From Desarmillaria ectypa (Eukaryota > Basidiomycota > Agaricomycetes > Agaricales > Physalacriaceae), in assembly GCA_030407005.1 (NCBI GenBank), contig JAUDYN010000012.1, forward strand, positions 62,001 through 126,000: 64,000 nucleotides of DNA, written 5' to 3'. Positions 47,615 through 58,169 of this stretch are shown here, piece after piece. A program made the position numbers and the translations under genes. Numbering within the stretch: position 1 is the first letter of the stretch; every line of letters begins with the position of its first letter. The notes beneath the pieces are model-generated. The model saw nothing but the letters and a program-made list of their open reading frames with translations. It had not been told where the DNA came from and searched no databases.

Positions 47615-48870
47615 TCAACTGGTGGAACTTGCATTACCCTTTGTGTCCACATGAATAGCTATGGCACTATGAGCCAAAACTGTTGTGATAAATAAGCCAC
47701 CAGATACAGTGAACCTTGAAAGGAAAAAGGTGAATGAATGAAAGCCATCATTGGAGAAGGGCCCTACCAAGGGCCTGTGTAAGTGCCACTAGTAGAGTTT
47801 TCACTGCTGATGATATTATAGTAAGGACCATCTAATAATGAAGTAGTAAAGCTTCCAGTCCAGTCAGAGGCTACATTATTGATGGTGACAAAACCAGCAG
47901 ATCCTATACAGAGATCAGTAGAGTGATCACACTCTGATAATAAAGCATCACCTCATCCAAAAGTGATTTGGGAGAATTGAGAAGACACCCACTTAGTCAA
48001 TGGAGCAGAGCCCACACTGTTTTGGAAACTGACCATGCTTGTGAATGCAACCCAATGATGCTGGCAATACCATCCATTTACTCCTCCTGTGCCTGAGCAA
48101 GTACCTGTATCTGGCAAAGGATAAATGAGATTTCCAGACTATACAACAGATATCACATACCATTATTAGGAGTGCCATCATCTGTTGAAGAAAATAGGTA
48201 GCTGGAAAGAATGGAGGGTGTTCCATAGGGATGTGCCAGCAAGAATATTGTCACAATCTGGAAGAACAATCAACCACCTGTGTCAGGGCCTAATGGCTTG
48301 AAGTCAGTAGAAATATACCACATAGGTGTTATTCACCAAATTGATGTTGAGAGAGTTGCCATTCTGAGAATGATTGTGTCTCATCACACATTCCCAGTAT
48401 GGTCTATGAGCCCTACATACCCTTTCAGTATCATGATTTGCTATGAAGACATTGGCCTGCAATCCAGATATCCATCCTATGTCATTGTTAGGGAAGATGA
48501 TGTGTGATTTTGATAAGAACACTAGCCTTGAGTATTGAGGTTCTGCAACCCAGAGATGTTGCCATCCGTGAGGGTACTTTTGAGAGTGGTGGTGTAATGG
48601 AATCTACAGAGAAAATATAAGGCTATCTTTGAAGAGTTAGCAGAGAGCTCTTAGTCTTGTACATCACCATTTTGAACATATTCTGAAGGCTGGATTGGTT
48701 CGCCAGCTCTCCAGATCACTTCTTGGGTGATATATGGTGACAATGAGAAATGGTTCTTGATGTTGGCAATATTGTTAGTAGCAATATCTAGTAATTTATC
48801 AGGTCAACATTCATGAGCACAAGGGAGGAGGAATTTACATTTGGCTGCATACAAATGAAGACCATCAACC
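47615..48870 (-). pseudogene. GH13 alpha-amylase pseudogene, C-terminal half
   Basis: On the minus strand: GVDGLHLYAAK near 48,860 (region II, nucleophile Asp replaced by Tyr), YITQEVIWRAGEPIQPSEY near 48,730 (region III acid/base Glu kept), FIANHDTER at about 48,425-48,455 (region IV kept), AHPYGTPSILSSY near 48,200, then GWYCQHHWVAFTSMVSF and NSVGSAPLTKWVSSQ, and FTVSGG...AIAIHVDTKG, the C-terminal all-beta domain. Introns of 50 bp (48,111-48,160) and 53 bp (47,715-47,767) keep GT-AG ends, so this is not a processed copy. Frameshifts and TGA stops abound. The N-terminal half is missing at the island edge near 48,880. Amylases of this family hydrolyse alpha-1,4-glucan and are usually secreted; this copy cannot. 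Confidence 0.88.
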
Positions 48871-48879
48871 CCTAAAGAA

Positions 48880-49672
48880 AGAAAATCATTTACATATGCG
48901 GCTAGACGCCCCCGAACGTAGTGTTAGCAACCAACCCGCCAAACAAGGATAAACTAAGTCTTGTGACTCGCGTTCAGCCAATCAAGAACAAAGTCTCCAA
49001 GAATGGTCTGTATAGAGGCTTCAAAGTAGTCTTTCAAGAGATGGAGCTGAATGTTGGGTGATTAAACCTTAGTTCGAGACTGGAGCTTAAGGCTCCCAGT
49101 CGAGCTGCTTAAATACAAGTCTGAATGTCTATAAATAACTGTCCATGCTTGTCCCTGCCCATTACCAGGCTGTCTCAAGGCAACCCGACAATCGCTACCT
49201 CGAGCTGGAACACACACAGATAAGCATGTATTCTCTCCTTGGTATAGGCTTCTTCAATCATGTTAGTTCCAGCGCGACTTTTTCATCCTACGAAACTAAC
49301 TTTCTATTAGGCACTACCCGTTTTCGCGTGAAGTGTTAACGATCTCATGGGGCTTTTCTGTCCAGTACGACAAGGCTGTCTAAGCAGTGCTAGTGAACGT
49401 TTGAACTACCGTGTATCGCCCATTGATGTCTAGTTATCCCGAATCATGCTGAGTAAAGGATGAGTGAAGGTTAATAAAAGAAAGAAAATACTAGAAGAAT
49501 ACAGGAGAGTATTTAAGTAGTTAGTTTTTGTAGTGTACTGTACTCGTTTACCTTCCTATAAACAAACTTGAACTGCTCTGTTCTAACTCGCAGGGAAAAT
49601 GTACCTGATCTTTGATCTGTGGTGCGCGTGTTATCCAATATCATATCCTTGTTAGACAGGTCCATCGTCAAT
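48880..49672. other. No recognisable gene
   Basis: CG dinucleotides reappear abruptly at about 48,890. Short frames only, with no motif seen. Confidence 0.4.
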
Positions 49673-50355
49673 ATTAATGATGGGCCGACGTGTATGGTAC
49701 TCGCTCTTATTTAGGATCTATGACTGGAGCTATGATTAGGCGTTGTACCAGTAAGCGTCTTTCTATCTACTGGACTTTTCTCTGACTTTTGCCGAGGTTT
49801 GATTAGATGCAGACTTCAAGTAGCGTCGACGAAACCTCTTATCATTGTTAGAGCCATCCTCTTCCATAATCGTGTTTTCGTCAAGGCGATCTCGAAGCTG
49901 AATCGTACAAATTCCGTCGCGCGTAGCTTCGATTTATTGGAAATCAAAGCAAACCATGGCAAGCATACCCTTCGGTCTCCCTGTCCTTACGCTCAGCTGT
50001 AAAAGGTTTTAATACGGCCAGAAACGGCAGCTCGTGGTAAAGATACCCATGATGTCTGACATTTTAGAGATCAGACTTTGGCTCTCTGACAGTAGGTGAA
50101 CAACTCTCGGTTCTTCCATTCTATACTAATAGCTCGCGATTTTAACAGTACTGTCGTACTTCCGCAGTCAGAAAATTGCGTTGCAGTATTCGGTTCTCTC
50201 ACCCGCTATTCTTTCTTTCCCGTCGGAGAGACCAGTCCTCTCTCTCGCCCACTCGTTTTGTTCTGATCGAGAACAACTCTATGTGCCATACTTTTCCATT
50301 TTTTTTCAGGCGCACTTCGCTGGTAAGCCTTCTACCTAGATTGCACGCAAGCATT
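49673..50355 (+). repeat. Segment duplicated at 55,700-56,480, first copy
   Basis: Shares long blocks with the second copy: gatgggccgacgtgtat, tgactggagctatgattagg, gtaccagtaagcgtctttc, gatctcgaagctgaatc and cgcaagcatt. It ends exactly at the LTR insertion site. Confidence 0.75.
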
Positions 50356-50903
50356 TGTTAGGAATCTGTCGAAATTGGGTTATGAGAGTGAGGGGCGACA
50401 AGGGGATGATCGAAGCGAGGTAGGATATGTTATAAAGATGTATGTCGTTAGGGAATAGAATGGATTCCGGCAAGGGTTCTTGAGGAGACCTGAGAGGTCC
50501 AGTTTGCGAGGTAAAGGGGTCAGTAAGTGCGAAGCAATTACTGTAGGAAGCAGCCTGCAAGCGCGGAGCTATTACGGGCTGTAGGTGAAGACAAGCGCTA
50601 GGCGTAGTCAGGAAGCGAGGAGATTGGCAAGCGCTAGGCGTAACTGATCAGATGCTTAGTTCACATAATGAAGTGGAGTGGAAGATGAGTACATTGATTT
50701 CTACAATGTTACAGACGGTATTTATATACTAAAGGGTTCGAGTCATGAATATTCTACGATGTTTTATTATATTCTAGTATGAGTAAGAAGAATAGAGAAA
50801 GTAAGAGAAAATTATGTGTGAGTCACTGCTAGGACCGAGAAGGCCGAGTGTAGGCATGCGTTGACTCATGCACCGAGTTTACAGATACGCCATATCCATA
50901 ACA
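50356..50903 (+). mobile_element. Solo LTR, family D, left partner of an inversion
   Basis: 548 bp, TGTTAGG to ATAACA. The left flank is GCATT and the right flank is TCCGT, so the target duplications do not match. The partner at 52,857-53,404 carries the complementary mismatch. It is a shorter variant with only two AAGCGCTAGGCGTA motifs, nearly identical to its partner. Confidence 0.9.
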
Positions 50904-51959
50904 TCCGTGATCCGTCTAGAACTCTGCCGGCTTACTTGCTCGACATGACCTAGCGCGTGGTGTCCAGGATCTGCTTCCCGCAGATTGAATGAAGACCTTT
51001 CTTGCAAGCACACCCTGAAATACGAATAGTGTATATCAGAAGGGTACAGATTCGAAAGACAACTGGAATGGTAACGCACCATGACAGTACTTTGCTTTAT
51101 TCTAGATGACCGTCACTTTGCGATCTTTACATTTCACTTGATATGGCTGTGTACATGCTTGAAGTTGAAAATCCCAACAGTGGATGCTTATTCATGTCCC
51201 TGAGAAGTCAGCTAACCAGAGTCAGCACTACACAAGCTTGTGCTACGGTACCGAACATCACCCCGGCCACCCTAAGGGTGCGGTCTCTCAGAAGTCAGAA
51301 CTCGCGTCAAAGATGTGAATACTAGATCCAAATGATTTTAAGTCCCAGCGCGAAAGCATACTTGTGATGGTGGGCCGCCCAGTGCCACGGCATATCCACG
51401 AGCCCGAACTATATGATTTCGTGAAAATTTGCTGATGGGCGGATCCCCGTCACATCCGTGGACTTCTAACAATAACAACAGTCCACTCTCAACTATTGGT
51501 CGTATAGGATCCAGAATAACAAGGGCACCATTTAGAGCCTCATACTTCGGACTCGTAATCATAACCTCATTCCCTGTGCTACACTCAGGAATAGCCCCAA
51601 GTTATGCGGGGATTCTTTGTCAACTCGGATATGCATAGTCTATTTATGCTCAAGAATGGACTGCATGCTCATATTTATAACTTCATTAGATTCGAGGTGT
51701 TGAAATGCCACGACACGCTGGGCTCAATTTATGTACCTACCCGTAGTGTGTACCGGTCTGCAATTCTGGTACGCCAGTGACATTTCATGAATGTACGAAA
51801 GGGAGTCCATATCTTCCAACTGAACGTACAAACATCTGTATAAGCCGTCTCCCATATGGGGACCCAGATACGCTATGGTTAAATAACTCAGAGTAACGTT
51901 GTCAGGAAGCGACTCCGTTATCTCAGACTCCAACCAGAAATTCACTTCCTCATTGCATT
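50904..51959. other. Inverted segment, part without recognised features
   Basis: Part of the 1.95-kb segment between the two inverted LTRs. Only short frames are present, with no motif. A microdomain rich in direct short repeats (agaagtcag near 51,203 and 51,290) is probably incidental. Confidence 0.4.
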
Positions 51960-52856
51960 CTTAGTCGACATCAGGCTTGTGCTCATCCCATCCCCATGTA
52001 CACGAGCACAAGATCTTCATTTGGTGTCCTTTTCGTCTATTACTCCTTCGTACACAGAATTTACACCTCCTATGTATCGACGGCACAGCACCCTGCGCAT
52101 TGCGGTTCGTACCCGCATGGCGACATGCATACACGGTATCAGCTCTTTTTCCCCAGTGTGACACTGTGATTTCATAAACCTGATTCTAAAACCCACCCAA
52201 TACTCCAGTAGATTGTGAAATGTGCCAGTTGAATTACATGTGACAGTATCTAACCAAGGCAAGACGTAGATATTCATTTTGGAATCGCATAACTAATGAC
52301 CCACTTTGTACTCGCCTTGAATCCTAGAAGTACGCTTTCTGTAGTAATACAGAACACACAGAATAGATGGCTTGCGTAATATTGTGGCAGCAGTTGCATT
52401 GCCCACTTGTCCCTCAGTTTTTTTTTTTTTGGGAGGGGGGGCGGTTCTGAAGGATCGGGGTTCGAATCATGTCCAAGTACGGTGCACATCAAATATTCAA
52501 CACAAAAAGTACTTTCACTTCCATTACCGCGCGTTTAATGGCACATAATTAGAAGTATGCTACTCCATCTACCAGCTTGACTTGATCCACGGACGCTATT
52601 ATTCCTTCCTGTTTTTTGCCTTTCTAGATATGTCGCGTTCTCAACGCTATGAGAAGACGATATCGTTGGGGTACCGCTACCCCAGTCAACTCGTTTGAGA
52701 ATCTCTCTCCCTTCGTTGATGCGAAAAAAGATGGAACGAACTGTTGTCGTGCGGAATAGAGCCACGATCGTTGCAGCATATACATAACTTCGGGAGTACT
52801 GCCAAAGGTGGCCGATCCGTTATTGGTCCACAGCATCTGGTCAGTGTACCGAATGC
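51960..52856 (+). repeat. Family S repeat inside the inverted segment
   Basis: Shares the cacagcaccctgcgc / gcggttcgtacccgc stretch with the 18.1-kb motif, then aatattgtggcagcagttgc near 52,378 and B-box ggggttcgaatcatg near 52,459. The tail cttgacttgatccacg and ttcgttgatgcgaaaaa follows. Its current plus orientation would be minus before the inversion. Confidence 0.5.
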
Positions 52857-53404
52857 TGTTATGGATATGGCGTATCTGTAAACTCGGTGCATGAGTCAAC
52901 GCATGCCTACACTCGGCCTTCTCGGTCCTAGCAGTGACTCACACATAATTTTCTCTTACTTTCTCTATTCTTCTTACTCATACTAGAATATAATAAAACA
53001 TCGTAGAATATTCATGACTCGAACCCTTTAGTATATAAATACCGTCTGTAACATTGTAGAAATCAATGTACTCATCTTCCACTCCACTTCATTGTGTGAA
53101 CTAAGCATCTGATCAGTTACGCCTAGCGCTTGCCAATCTCCTCGCTTCCTGACTACGCCTAGCGCTTGTCTTCACCTACAGCCCGTAATAGCTCCGCGCT
53201 TGCAGGCTGCTTCCTACAGTAATTGCTTCGCACTTACTGACCCCTTTACCTCGCAAACTGGACCTCTCAGGTCTCCTCAAGAACCCTTGCCGGAATCCAT
53301 TCTATTCCCTAACGACATACATCTTTATAACATATCCTACCTCGCTTCGATCATCCCCTTGTCGCCCCTCACTCTCATAACCCAATTTCGGCAGATTCCT
53401 AACA
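52857..53404 (-). mobile_element. Solo LTR, family D, right partner of an inversion
   Basis: Reverse-complement copy of 50,356-50,903 (548 bp). The left flank is AATGC and the right flank ACGGA; these are the reverse complements of the flanks at the other LTR, swapped. Confidence 0.9.
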
Positions 53405-53879
53405 ACGGAGTTTTTTCTTATCAATGCCGCTCTGCAGTATTATATCGTATCTTGTGTGTATTTCTTACTCTTTTAATGTAATGATATTTTCCCTCTAGCG
53501 GGCATATTTACAAATGCGTTATCTTGTTCGTTGCTTCACGTATCTGCATATCCCTAAGATTCAAGATATTATCTCACGTCTCTTCCTTGGCGTCCCGCTC
53601 AGGTCATATTTCAATTGGCGATAATCGGCACCATTGCTGATCCACCTCAACCTTCTTTCACGAGCCTTGTCTACGTCAGGTTTGGGTGCCCAAATATGTC
53701 TCACAGCAATCCATCTGAAAAAACTTTTAAGGCTTCGAATTTTATATGTCGATTCAAGCTACCCATCTTCCATTTTTCCCGCCATGATTTCTACACACTT
53801 TTACCTCTGTTTTTCGCTCCTAATTCTTTTTCCTTGGCGGTCGATATCGATATGGAGGGTCTACCTGACACAGGTCTTG
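53405..53879. other. No recognisable gene
   Basis: Possible upstream region of the dehydrogenase relic. Two overlapping ~100-codon frames (53,615-53,942) lack known motifs. Confidence 0.35.
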
Positions 53880-55127
53880 CCACTACAGACTGCGTCGATG
53901 GGAAGCTTCCCTCTCTCTCAAAGACATGTGGAGTCTGAATGATATGCAAATCGCTGCTAAAAATGTCCTCACGAAACACTTTTATGGTGACATCCTTCAT
54001 CTCCTATCCATGTATAATTCGCTAACGTCATCACTTGGTAGCGTCTTTCAGGACTGGCGCGCTTGACGAAGTCACATACCAAGCGAACTTGAATATCTGG
54101 AAAAACGTCCGCCTAAATGGCTATAAGCTTTCGGGACGTTTCGGATGTTAAACTTTCATACGTCTGGCTTACACGCTGTGTTGGTAGGTTTACGTGCTGA
54201 ATATACGTCGTTAATGAACTTGTGCTTATCTTTCTGAGTGCTAATAAACTTACTGAATATCATGGTATTGGAGGAGATCGCAAATGTTGCGTTGAACAAT
54301 CAGGTCATGTTCCATCAAGAATACATTTGGTCGAACAAAAGTCCATTGGCCGACGAGCTTAAGCGTATCGAAGCCGCGGGCTATAAGGCCATATTTTTTA
54401 CCGTTGATAACACCGGAATTAACGGCATTAGGTGAGTCATTATGAATAAGGATAGACAATGGACTGAACCTGAACACAAAAATGTAGAACCCGCTCGTTA
54501 CGATACACTGGCACAATGTCTCCGTACGTTTTATTGCACCATTTCCACGGTTGTAGAAATATTAAGAACTCTATACAGGTCTCTCCACGATGCAACCTTC
54601 GATTTGGCCACCCTCTCTGGCATACGCAATCTAACGTCTCTCCCTATCGTTCCCAAGGGTATCAAAACGGCTGCTGATGCATTGACTTGCCTTAAACTGG
54701 CTTTCCTGCTATCTATGTGTCCAACCACGGCGGGCGTAACCTTGATGGTGCGCCCACTGCGGTTGAAATTCTCCTTGATATCCGTCAGAATGCCCCAGAG
54801 GTGTTTCAGCGGATGGAGGCATGCGCAGATGGAGGAGTAAGGAGGGGAAACCATGTGATCACACTTTTTGCACTCGGTGCGATGGCTGTGGGATTGGGCC
54901 GGAGTCCTATATTTGCTAATATCTGGGGAGAGGAAGGTGTGTCGAGAATGATTGAGATGCTCCAAACGGAGTTGAAGACGACGATGCAGCTGATGGGGAA
55001 AAACAAAGTCGCTAACATCAACTCGAGCTATGTGAGTTTTGTGACATCATATCTTCACCCATTTACCAGACTTTCTCGTTCACAGGTTAACACCAAACTG
55101 GTCGAGTCGGTATACTTTGGTAATTAA
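53880..55127 (+). pseudogene. FMN-dependent 2-hydroxy-acid (L-lactate-type) dehydrogenase pseudogene
   Basis: Exon remains in order: KDMWSLNDMQIAAKNVLTKH near 53,935, an intron with GT...AG ends, TGALDEVTYQANLNIW near 54,070, then EEIANV and EAAGYKAIFFTVDNTG at 54,270-54,435, LPIVPKGIKTAADAL near 54,640, SNHGGRNLD (codons from 54,720; catalytic His and Arg as in glycolate oxidase/flavocytochrome b2) and ADGGVRRG (FMN phosphate site, about 54,825-54,848). A 54-bp intron at 55,032-55,085 leads to VNTKLVESVYFGN and TAA at 55,127. Breaks: frame change near 54,135, loss of the barrel part between RDVSDV and EEIANV, and a one-base deletion near 54,703. Family members oxidise lactate or related 2-hydroxy acids; this copy is dead. 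Confidence 0.85.
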
Positions 55128-55699
55128 TAAATATTTAATCTTTACACGCTGCTTAAATAGAAATCTCCTTCCTCACTGGACAAAAATCAAAGTATTTTGA
55201 CTTACAATTACGTAGAAAATATGTCCATACCTTATCGTTCTTAATTCACGCATGTCCTCATGTCGAACACCCTTGTAGGAGACTCCCGGTCACGCTTTCT
55301 AGTGGGTGCGCATACGTTGACCGACGGCGGTTATATTCAGAAAGATCTAGACTAGCAGAACTTTCAACAGTCGACTGTAAAAACTGTCATTTACTGGATA
55401 CTACTGTGGATCAAGGGAAGATCGGCCCCGTCGAATGATTCTTTGGCTTGTTCATAATTATGGGGACCATCCCGGTTCGATTCCTCGCGGTGGCAGTTGT
55501 AAATACCCTTTTTGGAACCGATATGAGGAGTCCATTCTTCATTTCATGAAGTCCACACCAACGCGAACCCCTGTTGAGCAGCTATTCGTGAAATGGAGAG
55601 TTGAGTAGCCAGGGTCATGTTGATGGCTGCTGTTTTCAATTTGAAATTTATGCGGGCTTTCTCTTTCTCTCCGATCCACGTCGGCTCCGTGTGCCTTGG
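55128..55699 (+). repeat. Family E fragment and unannotated flank
   Basis: About 55,375-55,500 matches 58,905-59,000: actactgtggatcaag / gagatcagccccgtc type blocks, followed by a B-box-like ccggttcgattcc near 55,473. The remainder shows no gene. Confidence 0.45.
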
Positions 55700-56480
55700 T
55701 CTGTTAATGATGGGCCGACGTGTATTGCACTTGCTCTTGGTTTGGATTTATGACTGGAGCTATGATTAGGCGTTGTACCAGTAAGCGTCTTTCTATCTAC
55801 TGGACTTTTCTCTGACTTTTTCCGACGTTTGATTAGATGCAGACCTCTAGGAGCGTCGACGAGACCTCTTATCATTGTTAGCACCATCCTCTTCCGTGAT
55901 CGTGTCACCCGATATCACACTCCGTTCTGGGTATAGGCTATTCACTGGGGTGAAGCTCTAGTTTCACTTTCCATTATATACGCCTTCAGATCCACCACCA
56001 TTAGATCTCACCGGTCGGGTGATCTCGAAGCTGAATCCTAGAAATTCCGCTGGGCCTATCGCCCTAAATCAAGTGAAACCACAGTAAGCATGCTCTTCTG
56101 TCTTCTTGTCATCACTCTAAGCTGTAAAATGTTTCAATACGGCTAGACACGGCAGGTCGTGGTAAGGATGCCTATGATGTTGTCAGACTTAGAGATCTGA
56201 GTATTTCTCTTTGACAGTGGGTGAACAAGTCTCTATTCTTCCGGTCTATAATCGCGGCTTGTAATCTTAACAGTAAGGTCCTGTTTTCTCAGTCAGAGGG
56301 TCGTGTCACAGTGCTCGAGACCAATCCTCCCTCTCTTCCCCCCGTGTATCGATCGAGCATAGCGATATCCTGTTTCGATTTAAGGGTGTGCTGCCTTCCA
56401 TACCTTTCCATTTTTCCCAGGCGTACCTAAAGGGGCGGACAGAAAGCCAATCCTTTCTATCTACATTACTCGCAAGCATT
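55700..56480 (+). repeat. Segment duplicated at 49,673-50,355, second copy with unoccupied LTR site
   Basis: Parallels the first copy and continues through cgcaagcatt into cagtacactgaccag without an LTR. It is longer because of the insertion at 55,905-56,022. Confidence 0.75.
55905..56022. mobile_element. MITE-like 118-bp insertion
   Basis: Ends are perfect 8-bp inverted repeats (TCACCCGA...TCGGGTGA). The paralogous segment near 49,870-49,895 passes through the same place with only about a dozen bases, so this is an insertion or a large replacement. No target duplication is clear. Confidence 0.45.
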
Positions 56481-57621
56481 CAGTACACTGACCAGCCGCA
56501 TCCTATCACTCGACCGGCTCGACCTCTTCCAATTCGCCTATAATGACGCAGATGCATAATATCTCTTCCTCCTAAATAGCACGGAACTTTCACCCTGGTT
56601 TCGATCCAAGAGTGTTGCGAGGACAAAGAGAAATATGTTTCGGTACAGACTTGTCCATATTGGTGAGCTCATGCCATTGCCTATCTAGCTTAATTCGTTG
56701 CTGAGGTTGATTATCATGGCGGATCTTATCCCTCTTGATTGCGCTCCGATGCTCGTCAGGTTCAGCGCATCTTCAGCGTCCCGGAAACACCCACAGAGTT
56801 CATCCTGTCCTTTCATTTGATTAGGTTAGTCGCCGTGTCGTCCGTCTTATCAGCCTTATATTAGGATGTCGGCCCGCAGACTCTGTATGCTAATTACCGC
56901 ACTCGAAGCGGGAGTGAACTTGCTATCACACATCCGCCTAATGTTACTCCAGAAAACCAGTTGAGATAAGCAGCCCGAGTCATTGCGCGTTAATGGCCAA
57001 TTCAGCGTTCATTGCAGATATCGGATTTTGCGGTTCTTTACTAAAAGACTGGACCTCAATGTTGCAACACCTGGCACAGCACCCTCAGGGCTCCGATTAA
57101 CGTCAGTTGAACGCTGAATATTCGAATCGAACCCTCCTCCGACTGAAACATTTTACTAGTGGACCCAGGCTTATCCAGGTTCTTATATACGTGCAACGAT
57201 ATCGATATGATGACAAGTCCTACTTCCAATACCCTCATCCAAGACGTGTATTGAGTTATTTCGCACGGAACAGGAATACCAATTTTGGATGCAGGAGCAT
57301 TCAGAGAAGAGACCTATGACTAAATGTCGTGCTGGTGAGAGATAGCCTATCTGTCCACATTTCTTGTTACCCTGATTGTTTCCGGACGCTCGTCTAGCAG
57401 ACTAACGTATCGACGCCTCCACAGCCTCCTGGTCACACAGGCCGAGATCCATTCTGGTACTAGGTATGTCATTCGCTGCCTTCCTGCGTCCTTTCCATAT
57501 CACCTGACATTGTGCTAAGAATATAGGTATTTGGGCTAATACACGAGTTGAATGAGTACTCGAAGTGAAACCGAGTCATAAGCGATGATGTCCGAAAGCC
57601 GAGTTCCAACCAACAAGAGGG
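56481..57621. other. No recognisable gene
   Basis: Short overlapping frames only; no motif. Confidence 0.4.
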
Positions 57622-57939
57622 GTCCGTAAGGGTGCTAGGCATAGTCAGGAAGCAAGGAGAGTGACAAGCGCTAGGCGTAACCGATCAGATGCTTAGTTCA
57701 CACAATGAAGTGGAGTTGAAGATGAGTTGATTAGCTTGAAGATTCTAATACAATGATATGGATAGTGTTCATATACTATATTGAGTCATTATTGTTCTAC
57801 AAGGTTCTGTGGTATTCTAGTACCAGTGAGAAGAATAGAGAAATTAAGAGAAAGTACCGGTAGCCCGAGGTCAAGGCCGAGAAGACCGAGAGCAGGCATG
57901 TGTTGACTCATGTACAATCTGGCGAAGACATCCATAACA
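57622..57939 (+). mobile_element. LTR family D, 5'-truncated and diverged
   Basis: Contains GTGCTAGGCATAGTCAGGAAG, then AAGCGCTAGGCGTAACCGATC and the 3' half down to CATCCATAACA at 57,939. It shares the short-variant AGTCAGGAAGC spacer with the LTRs at 50,356 and 52,857. The 5' half is missing. Confidence 0.75.
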
Positions 57940-58169
57940 CATGGTAGTAAGCGCTCGGTGCTTAGACTCTTTGTTGAAACGAATTTTCTCCGTCACTTTG
58001 CTCCACGCATCTAACGTTACCTCAGACCCTCCCCGTTGTCATATATGATTTCACCAGATTCTCCCGATCCTTGTCTGTTGTTTACAGTACATCAAACTTA
58101 GTAATATGTCATTTTTTCTGCAACATTTCCTCATTTGTAAAGGTACCACCAGTGCTCTCCTTTCGTTGT
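57940..58169. other. No recognisable feature
   Basis: Nothing supported. Confidence 0.4.

Noticed and set aside
8914..57939. CRISPR-like array from recurring AAGCGCTAGGCGTA
   Set aside because: The motif repeats two or three times inside dispersed LTR copies with unequal spacers; there is no array, and the genome looks eukaryotic.
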